This document shows, piece after piece, positions 11,541 to 22,079 of a stretch of 64,000 nt of DNA. The stretch is from the NCBI GenBank assembly GCA_027924645.1, contig BSBN01000781.1, positions 1,922,001-1,986,000 on the forward strand, written 5' to 3'. Each line of letters begins with the position of its first letter. Positions within the stretch are counted from its first letter, which is position 1. The position numbers and the translations under genes were made by a program. Under the pieces are notes generated by a model, which was given only the letters and a program-made list of their open reading frames with translations, did not search any database and was not told where the DNA came from. This DNA is from Cunninghamia lanceolata. Lineage: Eukaryota > Streptophyta > Pinopsida > Cupressales > Cupressaceae.

Positions 11541-12184
11541 GAGCAACCTATGTTGAAGAAGAACCTAATGAATTACCCAGTTCAGTTGGCAAACCTGAGA
11601 AAGGAGAATCATTGGTGATGAGAAGAGCACTATTTCAAGTAGAGATAGATGAGGAACCACCATAGAGGAAGAGTCTGTTTAGAACCAGATGCAAATTAGG
11701 AGGTAAGTGTTGTAAAGTTGTGATTGATAGTGGTAGTTTAGATAACCTAGTTCTAGAGTATATGGTGACTAAGTTGAAGTTTGAAAGATTGAAACACCCT
11801 AAGCCCTATTAGATAGTATGGATTTAGGATGATCATAAGGTACTAGTGCATGAACAATGTTGGGTAAAATTTCATATTAGATCTTATCATGATGAAGTCT
11901 TGTGTGATATTATGCCTATGGATGTTTGTCACATCTTGTTGGGTAGACCTTGGCAGTATGATAGAAAATATATACGTGATGGGAGAAAGAATACATATAC
12001 AATAATAGCAAATGGAAAGAGAATTACTTTGATTCCTTTGGAGGAAGATCCTAAGAGTGAAGTATGTAGGAATGCTAGAATATATTTGGTAGATGGAAGA
12101 AAATTTTTGGATGGTTTGAGACATGAGAATATGTGTTATGCCTTGATTCCTAAGAAGCCTAAAGCATTGAAGGAGACTGAATAA
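11541..12184 (+). pseudogene. Gypsy aspartic protease
   Basis: The retropepsin-like domain is in the same frame as downstream pol. The active-site segment VVIDSGSLDNLV lies at about 11728-11760, and HILLGRPWQYDRK (11931-11965) is the usual C-terminal protease block (hydrophobic-LGRPW). TAG stops near 11664, 11807 and 11826 fall where relatives have Gln. The last 113 codons (11846-12184) are open. The minus-strand fragment at 16745-17979 contains a related protease. Confidence 0.9.
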
Positions 12185-13560
12185 TCATAATCAGAGGAGA
12201 TAAAGGAATAGCTAATAGAGTATGAAGACATCATATTAGATAATGTACCTGAAGGATTACCACCTATAAAGAGTATCAGTCATCACATGGATCTTATACC
12301 GGGAGCAAGTTTGCCTAACAAAGCTGTACATAGAATGACACCGGTAGAGAATGAAGAGTTGAATAGACAGATAAATGAATTGTTGAGGAAAGGTTTGATC
12401 AGATAAAGTTTGAGTCCTTGTACAATACCTGCAGTTTTGGCACCAAAGAAGGATGGGGAATGGAGAATGTGTACCGATTCCAGAGCAATAAACAAGATCA
12501 TAGTTAAGTATAGATTTCCTTTACCTAGGATGGATGATATCATGGATTGTTTGAGTGGAGTGAGATATTTCACAAGGATAGATTTGAAGAGTGGATACCA
12601 TCAGAGAAGGAGATGAATGGAAGACTGCTTTTAAGACAAATGAAGGATTGTATGAGTAGTTAATGATGCCTTTTGGATTGACAAATGCACCTACAACTTT
12701 CATGAGATTGATGAATGAAGTCTTGAAGAAATTCTTGGGTAATTTTGTTATTATGTACTTGGTGATATTCTAATTTTTAGTAAGACAAAAGAAGAACATT
12801 TGTGGCATATTAGACAAGTTTTGCAGAGGTTGAGAGAAGAGAAATTGTTGATAAACATCAAGAAGTGTAGTTTCATAAAGGAAGAGTTGGTATATTTGGG
12901 ATTTGTGATTTCTACGAAAGGATTGAAGATGAACCCTGAGAAAGTGAGAGTAATTGTTGAATGGCCTACACTGGAGAGCATTGGAGAGGTTAGATCATTT
13001 CATGGATTGGCTAGTTTCTACCAGAAGTTCATCAGAAATTTTAGCTCAGTATGTAACCTTATGACAGAAACAATGAGAGGTGATAGAAAAGATTTCAAGT
13101 GGACATCAAGAGCAGATAAAAGTTTTGAGTTGTTGAAGTAGAAACTAACAGAGCAACCTATTTTGGCATTACCAGATTTCAATAAGATATTTCTAGTTGA
13201 TTGTGATGCAAGTGGAAGTGCAATTGGAGTAGTATTAAGTCAAGAAGGTAGACCTATAGCATATTTCAGTGAGAAATTGAATGATGGAAGGAGAAGATAT
13301 TCGTTTTATGATCAAGAGTTCTATGCCATAATTCAAGCCTTGAAGAAATGGAGACATTACTTGTTACCTAAGGAGTTTGTATTGTATACAGATCATCAAG
13401 CTTTGTAGTATTTGAACAATCAAGGTAAGTTGAATCAAAGACATATGAGGCGGGTAGAGTTCATGCAAAGTTATACTTTTGTGTTGAAGCATAGGAGTGG
13501 AAAATCAAACAAAGTTGCTAATGCATTGAGTAGAAGAAGAAACTTGTTGACAAAAATGAG
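12185..13560 (+). pseudogene. Gypsy reverse transcriptase and RNase H
   Basis: RT begins near VPEGLPPIKSISHHMDLIPG (about 12245). It contains [38 protein letters not shown] and [10 protein letters not shown]. About 11 bp are missing after YHQ (12603), against the intact IQI/RGDEW block of the fragment at 47220. One further base is missing at about 12762, inside the catalytic YLDD, leaving TACTTGGTGAT. Between these two lesions the frame is shifted, and afterwards it is restored. RNase H keeps [12 protein letters not shown], the EFYAI Glu, YTDHQAL and the KSNKVANALSRR end. Stops: 12404, 12656 (TGG to TAG), 13139 and 13409 (CAG to TAG). Confidence 0.95.
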
Positions 13561-14790
13561 AGTTGAAGTGTTAGGTTTTGATGAATTGAAGAACATGTAT
13601 GAGGGAGACACTGATTTTGCAGAACCTTGGAAAGCATGTAAGGAACCTGCTGTTATAGATAGAAGTAAGTGTTTGGATTATTTCATTCAGGAAGATATGT
13701 TGTTCAAAGGAAATCAGTTGTGCATACCTAGAAGTTCAATGAGGGATAATTTGATCAAGGAGAAACATAGTGGTGGATTTGCAGGACATTTTGGCATTGA
13801 TAAGACAGTGGCTTTGGTAAGTGAAAACTACTTTTGGCCTCAGATACATAAGGATGTTTAGAGATTTGTGCAAATTTGTAGATTTTGTCAAGTTGCAAAA
13901 GGGAGTAGTCAGAACACTGGATTGTATAAACCTTTGACAGTACCGGAGAGACCTTGGGAAGACATAAGCATGGATTTTGTAATGGGATTGCCAAAGACAC
14001 AAAGAGGAGATGATTCAATATTTGTAGTGGTTGATTGATTTTCAAAAATGGCTCATTTCATACCTTGTAAGAAGACAACTGATGCAGTACATGTAGCTGA
14101 CCTATTTTTCAAGGAGATTGTGAGATTGCACGGATTACCTAAGAGTATAGTTTCAGACAGAGACACAAAATTTGTTGGATACTTTTGGAAGACACTTTAG
14201 AAGAATATGAAGATAGATTTGAAGTTTAGTTCAACTTTTCATCCACAAACAGATGAATAGACAGAGGTAGTGTATAGGAGTTTAGGAAACTTCTTGAGAT
14301 GTCTGGTAGGAGAGAAGACTGGAAGTTGGGATTTGGTTCTTTCACAAGAAGAGTTTGCATACAATAATTTAGTAAACAAGAGTACCAGAAGAACACCTTT
14401 TGAGATTGTTACCAGAGTGAATCCTAGAGGAGTTGTAGAATTGAGAGACATCAATACAGAGGAAAAGAGAAGTGTAGAAGTAGAAGAATTTGCAGATCAT
14501 ATGAAGATAGTGCATAATCAGGTGAAGAAACATTTAGAGGATGTGAACAGTAAGTACAAAGGGAAGGCAGATGAGAAGAGAAGACATAATGAATTTGAAG
14601 TGGGAGATGAAGTAATGGTGTACCTGAGAAAAGAAATATTTCTAGTTGGGACATATAACAAGTTGAAGATGAAGAAGTTTGGACCTTGTAAGATACTCAG
14701 GAAATTTGATTCAGGTAATGCATATGAAGTAGAGATACCAAAGGCACTGGGTATATCACCTATTTTCAATATTGAAGATCTATATTAGTA
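13561..14790 (+). pseudogene. Gypsy integrase
   Basis: The zinc domain is H-S-G-G-F-A-G-H-F-G followed by C-R-F-C (about 13767-13890). The core has SMDFVMGLP (first Asp, about 13972), VSDRDTKF (second Asp, about 14155) and HPQTDE-stop-TEVV with the Glu. The catalytic residues are present, but stops lie at about 13859, 14036 (VVD*FSKM, CGA to TGA), 14198 and 14258 (CAG to TAG). The C-terminal part (14270-14788) is open for 172 codons. It includes F-E-V-G-D-E-V-M-V-Y-L and the GPCKILRKF / NAYEVEIP blocks typical of plant gypsy integrases. Confidence 0.95.
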
Positions 14791-15022
14791 TCATGAAGGA
14801 GAGTTCAGTGATAGCATGGAAGAAGACTTGAAGAAACAATTATCACAACAAACACCAGAGCAGATAGAAGACATTTTGGATAGCAAAGTTGGACATAGCA
14901 CTAGAGGAAGACAATACAAAGAATATCTTGTGAAGTGGAAAGGCAGACTAGAAGAAGATTCATCATGGATTTCTTAGGTTGAGGTGGACCATCTTGGTTC
15001 TCCCTTAGCCCTAGCAAAGTGA
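14791..15022 (+). pseudogene. Chromodomain at integrase C-terminus
   Basis: After a TAG in LY*YHEGEF, the frame continues to EQIEDILDSKV and YKEYLVKWKG, followed by EEDSSWIS (about 14858-14975), a chromodomain signature. In this class of elements such a domain is thought to steer integration toward modified chromatin. Another TAG (WIS*VEV) replaces a Gln. TGA at 15020 looks like the natural end of pol. Confidence 0.9.
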
Positions 15023-15053
15023 GGGACTCACTTTTTCAATAACCCCAGATGTT

Positions 15054-15873
15054 TGATGCAAGAGCATCCCTAGTTCAAGAGCAATCTTGCATCAACCAAA
15101 AATATTTGCATTTCAGTTCTTTCATTTTCCAGTTCAGTCAGAAGTAGTTTCAACTTATGGTCTGGTTTTGGCATTTCACACCTTGTGGATCTAGATTTAG
15201 CATCTACATTCATCCATCTACATCATATCAAGAATTTAGAGCATTTGAATCAGTTACCGAAAAGATATCGCTATTAGAAGATCAACTATTTTCTCATAAC
15301 ATAGTATCCTAACAGTCTCAGACAAATCAGTTATAGGAGAAGGCTTACAGATTGTTCCTTGACTTAAAAATCCTAATAACACATCATTCAATGATCCTTG
15401 GTTCATGGCTAACCTTCCTCGGAGGTCCGCATGTTGTTCCAGTCATTTGGGGAAGTGTTATATGCATTTAGGTCCAACCTATCTATGAACACGTTACAAC
15501 TCTTCATTGGAGTTTGTGACCTTCCTTGGCCGACGCGGAGGAATCTATTAGTCTAGAAATGATATATATTGATGTAATAGATCCTTAGGAAAGTAGTTCA
15601 AAAGTAATCAAGTTTATATCATAGTGATAGTTGATAGTTGATAGTTTGTGCGAAGGAGCTTCAAAGCTTTATCTTGCACATGTATGTAATCAGGCCTATG
15701 AGCACTAATTGTAAGTCCGCATGTTGCCAGCAAACTTACTATTTGAATTCTATGATATACTAAATGACTAAATCTGCATTTGTTCCATTTCTTTGAGTTG
15801 TTTCCATTGTGTTTACTCTTGTTGCACGATCTGGATAGTTCATTCTGTGAACCCTCCTACCATGACTGCACCA
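15054..15873 (+). repeat. 3' LTR of the gypsy element
   Basis: Partner of 9425-10259, starting TGATGCAAGAGCATCCC and ending CATGACTGCACCA. CCTTC (15874-15878) follows and matches the left flank except for one base. Confidence 0.92.
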
Positions 15874-16181
15874 CCTTCACATTTTTAGGGGGGGTCACAT
15901 CGACCTTCTCATTTTTCTCTCCTTTGGAGGGAACATCACATTGTACATTAGTGTTAGAATTAGTCCTTGGGGGGTCATTTATAGTCCTATTCATTCTTCT
16001 TCACTTGTACAATTCATTCATGCATCATTTCTCTTTTGGAGGAATTTTTTTTCCCATTGGGTTTTCTTCTTTCTCTGCTTTATGAGATATTTCTTTGTAC
16101 ATGGCTACCTAACATGGCCTAGTAACTGGGACCCATAATCATCTTTGTATAGCTTCTCCCTCAGTTGCACTTAAGGGGGGG
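15874..16181 (+). other. Resumed 3' region of element D with polypurine tract
   Basis: This is the continuation of the sequence interrupted at 9424. No gene was found. It ends in the polypurine tract AAGGGGGGG (about 16173-16181) directly before the TG of the next LTR, which makes this the 3' end of a plus-strand LTR element. The same arrangement occurs at 38203-38211 and, mirrored, at 18343-18355. Confidence 0.7.
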
Positions 16182-16571
16182 TGTTAGTGTAAATAGTAGC
16201 TTTATCTAACTAGCTATTTTCTAGTCTACATAGTCAAAGTCTTATTCACACATAAGCTTAAGTTTACTTAGATTTATAGAAAGTTGTCTCACCTCATGTG
16301 GTGAAGGCACATGTTCTCATACATATGAGATAACTCTTTCATTTTCGCATGCCACTTTCCCTCACACATGTCATGTGAGTTAGACAAGTGTTGCATACTT
16401 GTAGGGGTAGTCAATAGTTGATTCCTACCTCCTTCTACTTGCCTATTTATGCAAGGCTTCTCATTGTACTTTCACACTCTCATTGTATATGATAGATATG
16501 CTTATTGTGCTCATATCTTCACTTGTGGAAGGATATATTCTTTGTTATTATTGATCTTGGATTCTCCAACA
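16182..16571 (+). repeat. 3' LTR of element D
   Basis: Starts TGTTAGTGTAAATAGTAG immediately after the purine tract and probably ends ATTCTCCAACA. It contains TATTTATGC (about 16443) as a possible TATA box. The length (about 390 bp) is like those of E (364 bp) and copia H (388 bp). The 5' LTR of D was not found. The right edge is by similarity only. Confidence 0.65.
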
Positions 16572-16744
16572 CACATGATCTTATATTATGCTTTCTAATA
16601 CCACATATTTCTTGGTACAGTTCCTCATCCTCTTGTTCATCTATCTTTTCATTTGAACAATTTCCTTTTAGTGACTTCCAATCTTGTAGCCTCTTCTTTG
16701 CACTACTGTTGCATTTATGGTGCTACCACATGTTCTAGAAATGT

Positions 16745-17979
16745 CACACACCTTTAGAATCAATGCATATCATCCCTCCCAAATGCACATTGCAATTTTG
16801 TAAAACTATCCTTCAGTTACCCTCAACAAAATCAACTTATGTTTTTGGATATCCCTTTGGATCACGTAGGTGTTAGCTCTTCCATCATACATCACTTCCC
16901 TATCAAACTATGATGGTATTACCAACAAAATATGGCACACATCCATTAATAACATTTACCTAATTGTGGTATTCCCCTATGTTGAATCTCGCATGACATT
17001 ATTCCTCTACAAAAATTTGATCTCCTTGTTGCAACTAGCCTATCTGGTATGGGTGCATATGCTTCATCCTCCTTAGCTCAAACTTGTCAACTATTTTCAT
17101 AGACACCAAATTATCTATGCTTCCACTATCCTCCACCACATCATAGCATTTACCTCTTATTCTACATTAGGTCCTGAACAAACTCTTCCTTTGTGTTGGC
17201 TCATCTCTCTGATCACACCTCAAATCTCTTTGTGAAACCAATTAATCCCTACATTAAGGGTCCTTTTCCAAAGTAGGCAACCTCACCACCAAATTCAACA
17301 CTTGCATTGTCTTCAACCCTATTTCCTCAACACATGAACACTTTGTGTCCTTCCTTGTCACACCTAAAATAGATTCCCCTAAAGAATTTCTACCTTTTCC
17401 TCTCACATCCCCCTCTACCTTGTTATCTATATCATCCATGATTCTCTTGAGCCTCTTTGCAATGAATATCCTCTACTCTTTCAACTTTGTGGTAACTTCC
17501 ACCAACATCCCTACCCTTGCAATAGTTGCTACAGTCATTTCCTTTAATTCTACAATAGTTCATATTATCTTCTTTCTCTTTGTAGTGGAAACTTCGATCT
17601 TCTCTTTCATTGTGGTACTAATTACCTCCCCCTTTCTGTCTTTGGTTTGATCCAATACCACTGCATCTCATCTTTCTACTCTAGTTCTTCTCTTCTCTTA
17701 TTATAGATAGTGGTTCTCCTTTTCCTCCTACTTCTGGTTCAGTTTCTTCTATGTGATGAGAGCTAACTAGTAGGCCTCCTCTACTATCTAAATATTTGAC
17801 ATACCCAACTCCTCTTGTATGGATTCCTTCAATCCATTGACATAATTTGCCACTTTATTAGATCCTTCCTCATGATTACTTGACCTAATTATTAGCTTAT
17901 AATATTCCTCGATGTAATCTTTCACTATCATTTATCTATGTAAATTGTACAACTCCTTAGACAATTCCAAATGGTAATT
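16745..17979 (-). pseudogene. Ty3/gypsy gag and protease fragment
   Basis: On the minus strand a gag end reads NHEEGSNKVANYVNGLKESI then EEAYQLAL (about 17790-17890). It is followed by a zinc knuckle YFRCDKEGHKVFMC (first Cys changed to Tyr, about 17330-17375), then RKSLFRT, VVEDSGSIDNLVS and a protease tail (about 16930-17210). These parallel the protease of the element at 9425-15873 closely but are more broken by stops and frameshifts. The fragment ends on the right exactly where element E's LTR begins (17980), so E inserted into it. On the left the similarity fades near 16745 and no RT follows. Confidence 0.8.
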
Positions 17980-18343
17980 TGTTAGAATGAACTTGGTGTA
18001 AGGGTCACACAACAAACTCAAGGATGACTAGGAATATTTACAACCAAAACAACCTTCCACACAATAAAAGAGAAGCAACACAAATTCTATATTTTGAAAG
18101 AATGATAACGATGCATACAAGATACAAGATACATATGATCTACAATGTATATCATAATGTACAATAAGATCCCTTCCTTATATAGTCAAGGTTGAGACCT
18201 AGGAAGACATGTGATTATGACAAGTGTCTTAATCCTATGATATGAGACATAAATATTAAATACCCTTAGTAAACTTAACTAGACAACTATGCATAGGACC
18301 TAATGTAGAACCAATTAGGTCAAACACCATGTTCACAGCAACA
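17980..18343 (-). repeat. 3' LTR of minus-strand element E
   Basis: Minus-strand start TGTTGCTGTGAACATGG directly follows a purine tract (CCCCCTTAAG on the plus strand, 18344-18353). It ends CATTCTAACA at 17980 and carries a TATA box (GACTATATAAGG, about 18178-18189, minus strand). The 5' LTR was not found to the right, perhaps because the gag-only element F at 20008 interrupts or truncates E. Confidence 0.75.
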
Positions 18344-18711
18344 CCCCCTTAAGTGAAACATAGGGAGAATATACAAATATGGTTCCTACAATAAGGCCAT
18401 GTTAGGTACCCATGCACAAAAGATCTCTCACAAATAGAGTAAAAGAGAAAAACTCATAGAAAAAATGCCTCTCCAAAATAGAGAAAGCATGTAAAAAGAC
18501 ATGTACAAGTGATGGAAGGACTCAAAAAGAAGACTCTCAAGGTCTGCATCCATCACCAATATACAACCAATAGGCCCCCATAAGAGGGAAATAATGAGAC
18601 TATAGATTTATCCATAAAGAAGTAGCTCCTACAGCAATGGTGAATGCTCAAAGACAAAAAACTATCCACTGCCTGCAAACAACATTTATCCCCTTAAGAA
18701 GAAGAAATATA

Positions 18712-19323
18712 CTAGTGTATATAGAAGAAACTCCAAATCCAAGAAGAGAGATGAGGGAATAAGTCCCATGAAAGATGATGCCTTTGAAAACTTCTCAAGT
18801 TTTCATATGTCACAACCAATAGATGCCACAAAATCATAAGCACAAACCTAATAAAAGAGTGTGACAATCCAAGACAAGGTGGAAATTCATAATCAACAAT
18901 CTCCAAAGACAAAGATGGTGTGACAAAAATAATGTCATAACTATCATCAAAGAGGAAATGAATATCCTTAATTGTGTCCTCCAAATCTACAAGATGGGAC
19001 TCACAAATAAAATCTTCCATACCTATCAAAATATCATCCCACAAAGTTGAATCCTAAAGACAAGTAGGTTCTTTTTGAACGAAATCATTAGAAGATGAAA
19101 CAACACTAAACTTCGAAGAAGCATGAGGTGGATAAGATGGAATATTAGCACAATTCACAAGTACTAGATTGGTTGAAAGAATGCCAAGGTTAATGTGACC
19201 AAACGTCTCCTTAGAAACACAATACACACTAGATGCATGAGTGTGAATACCAGTCAAAGGAACTACCATATCATCAGGGGAAAAATGTGAAAATGAGGAC
19301 AAATAAGATGAATGATCAACCAT
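18712..19323 (-). pseudogene. Accessory ORF of element E, related to the ORF at 8695-9180
   Basis: One minus-strand frame runs from the ATG at 19323 to 18712 with a single in-frame TAG at 19056-19054, which fits CAG to TAG. It is about 204 codons long. After the stop it reads LWDDILIGMEDFICESHLVD and continues LEDTIKDIHFLFDD. It shares the W-D ... E-S-H-[IL]-x-D-L-E-D-T-I-x-D-I-x-x-L-F pattern with the element D ORF at a comparable place in the element, upstream of the purine tract and LTR. Function unknown. No catalytic motif or transmembrane segment was seen. Confidence 0.55.
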
Positions 19324-20007
19324 CCTAACAAAAATGATCTCTATACTCTTTAAGTCTTAAGAAAGGTTAATATTCATCCAATACAAATCATAAGCCTTTA
19401 GACCAGAGTAATTGTTGCATCTTAACTTTCCATAAGTGATAGTTAGGAGGAATGAGGTTCATAAATGAATTAGAATCCACTTGTTGGCAAGAAATAGCAA
19501 GACATAGTCCAGATATCCGAGCTTGAGATAGTTCTCTAAAGTTTGTTTATACCCCAGACTTGACAGTGATAGAATAACAAATAACAACAATAAGAAATAG
19601 CATCATGAGGAACGAGATAATCACATATAGTATGTAAAACACATGAATAGACACATAATCGATTAGGTATACACCTTATATCTCATTATATATTCATATT
19701 CAATACTTAATAAAAGAGTTGATTTTGATTTGTTTCATTTTAATAACATTTTTATAATGAGTTAAGTGTGAGTGAGATGGTGAGAAGAGAGTGGAAAAAA
19801 TGTTTTTGGTGGAGGTAGCTAGATTGTGATGGATTGAATTCCATAAGAGAAGAGAATAGAAGAAAGTACATTTGGTGGTGCAGGTTGGCTTATGATGGAC
19901 AAAAGTCCACAAGTGAAGAGGGACTGGTAAATAGATTTTGCAAAGGAAGATAGGAAGGGTTCTAGGTAGATGTTGGAAAAGGAGAAGAAAGAAAATCTTC
20001 ATGGTAT
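19324..20007. other. No gene seen; spacer between elements E and F
   Basis: AT-rich sequence with no recognised motif. A 100-codon minus-strand ORF (19700-20002) is low-complexity, rich in Phe, Leu and His, and not credible. It may be more of element E's interior. Confidence 0.4.
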
Positions 20008-21903
20008 TGTTGACCTATTTTAATCCTCCAAAATTAAAATGGTCTACCTAAAAATTCTTCCTTTCTTCCATAAAAAATACCTGATCTGAGATACCATAAA
20101 TGGAAGAAATTTTCCCCCCCAAAAATCCCAAAATTTCTAAGTATTTTTTCCTTATTGGCAAACTTGAAAGCTCACGAACTAAAAAGTTCGCCAATCGGTG
20201 AAATTGTTGATAAAGTGGAAGGGAGAGTTTCATGAAGGCAAGGTAAATTCTCTTCTAAGGAAAAAATAAGAAAAATTTGAAGTGTTCCATCGATGAAATG
20301 TGTGGTTTGCAAACCTGTCGATTTGTTGATCGGCAGGTTCGTCGATTGGCAAGTTCGCCAATCAGTGTAAGTCACCGACAAAGGAAGGAAGAAAAAGAGA
20401 AGGCAAGAAAGCCTTTATTGGAAAAGTTACAAGTTTGCGAACTTGAAAGTTCACCAACCAAAGGTTATCTAAAGGGTGAGTTCACCAATGGAGAGAAGCT
20501 CTGACAAAGGAAGATAAGAAAAGAGGAAGAAAGAAAGATAAAGTGATAGTTCACGTCGGGCCAAGTTTGTTGATTGACGAAGTCACTGACAAAAGAAGAA
20601 AGACAAGGAAAAATAAAGATCAAAGGGAGAAAAGAGATAAAACAAATTGAATGCAGGTCGTTGATCTTATTGTATGTGCCAAAGAATGAAAGTACTGGAT
20701 GTGATTTTGTAGCTTCCCAATGAAGATGTCTTTCTTTGCAAGTGATGTCCCAGAATGGGACACGTGGCGTGATTTTGTGACTTCATAGACCAAAGGCTCT
20801 AGATCCACCAGGTGCTCTTGAAATCAACTTGACACCATTGATTTCATCCAACTTAAACTATTGATTTTATTAAGCTCTGATAAAGGAAATTCTCTAAGGC
20901 AAAGTGAAGAAGTAAAATCAAGTTAAAATCAATGTAAATGTAAAGCATGTAATATAGACTTAGTGTTTTAAAATATTTTAAAGTAAGTTTAAAATATTTT
21001 AAAGTGTTGTAGAATCTGTACTCAAATACTTTTGGTAGGCATTGTATTTTAAAATGTCCATCTACTCTATAGTCACCATGACTGCAAGATCAGGTCAACT
21101 CCCTAGATGGAATTAGTTGTTGGGTGTTTAGTGTTGCAGGTGGATGAGTTAGGTGCTAGTCTTCAATGTAGATATTTTCTTCAGTTACTTCATCCTCTAG
21201 ATCTTTTCATATTTTATGTTGCAGATCAAATCAAGGTCTTTTCTGCATTCATGTTTTGTAGAACAGATGTAAGTGGACATTCCTTGTAGGAATATTTTCT
21301 GACAGGCCCATGGACAAATTTATTACATAGTGGGTGACCTGGGTTAGTGTGTTATCAATGTAATGAAATGCTATATATGGATGAAAATCAATGTAATAAG
21401 GGTTGGACATAGAGGCTTATTTTTGTGCTCCAAATAGAACCCTATCTTGTTGTAACTGTGCCTTTTAATCAATACAATACTAGTTATTTTGCCTTTTCAT
21501 GCTATTTTAGCACTGTGTAATCTGGAACTGGTTATTGCTTCTGAATATTTATTTCCTTGCAATCCTATTCTTATCCTTTACCTTTGTTAGGATTTGCAGG
21601 ATTTGTGTGAGTTTATCAAATGTGTGAAATTAGTTTGTGCATCTTAGCTTTGTGGGTGTTTGTCATATTAAACCTGGTGTATCACCTTTTCTCTTTCAGT
21701 TTCCTCCTTCTTCCCTTTTCCCAGTGGTGTTAGATTAGGCTTAGTCTATATTTTCTTTGAATCTTATATTCAAAAAGAGGAACCAACCTTCTCTAGAGGT
21801 TTGGTCTCATTTGTAGGTTCCACAGCTTGAGATCACTCCCATGTTTCACTCGATTGTTTTAGCAAACAAGCTTCAACATAGGGTACAAATCCAAGTGACA
21901 ACA
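20008..21903 (+). repeat. 5' LTR of element F
   Basis: Starts TGTTGACCTATTTTAATCC and ends CAAGTGACAACA, about 1896 bp. Possible TATA: GCTATATATGG, about 21370. The upstream third contains an array of short TTCGCC/GATCGG inverted units (20160-20600). Two adjacent copies of TTTAAAATATTTTAAAG lie near 20970-21005; the right LTR has a solo LTR inserted at this point. Confidence 0.9.
20160..20600. repeat. Array of short palindromic units in element F U3
   Basis: Iterated variants of GTTCGCCGATCGGC and its complement occur, for example AAGTTCGCCAATCGGTGAA (about 20184), GTTGATCGGCAGGTTCGTCG (about 20325) and GGCAAGTTCGCCAATCAG (about 20347), with weaker copies to 20590. The right LTR has the same region at 24500-24720, including CACCGATCGGTAGG. 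These are GC-rich islands in AT-rich U3. Confidence 0.65.
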
Positions 21904-21908
21904 ATTTC

Positions 21909-21926
21909 TGGCATGCCTGGTGGGAC
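21909..21926 (+). other. Probable primer binding site of element F
   Basis: TGGCATGCCTGGTGGGAC starts 5 bp after the LTR end. It begins with TGG, as a site pairing with a tRNA CCA end must. The tRNA was not identified by eye. Confidence 0.6.
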
Positions 21927-22079
21927 CATTTTGATGATCTTTATCATCCATTAAAGCATTTTGGTGTGCTCTTCAGTGCATCCTACCATTTGGGGTAGTT
22001 TTCTTCAACACCATGGTGACTCTACTGGTGAAAGTAGCCAAAGTGCTTAAAGCTTCATCAAAGGTTAGAGTTTGATGAT

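Larger units (their letters stand above)
9425..15873 (+). mobile_element. Complete but dead Ty3/gypsy chromovirus-like element
   Basis: This is a full-length LTR retrotransposon of about 6.45 kb: 5' LTR, PBS, gag, protease, RT, RNase H, integrase, chromodomain, 3' LTR, with near-identical 5-bp flanks. Domain order (integrase after RNase H) and the C-terminal chromodomain place it with plant chromoviruses; the lineage was not resolved. From about 10920 the polyprotein stays in one frame apart from a stretch at 12605-12762. There are few frameshifts but about 20 stops. Roughly a dozen are TAG where relatives have Gln, and most others fit CGA to TGA or TGG to TAG/TGA. It inserted into element D, whose halves are at 8695-9424 and 15874-16571. 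Confidence 0.93.

Noticed and set aside
10458..15022. Alternative genetic code with TAG read as Gln
   Set aside because: TAG often sits where Gln is expected, but TAA and TGA also interrupt the same frames, other transitions (TGG to TAG, His to Tyr) occur, and frameshifts are present. Methylation-driven decay explains all of it.
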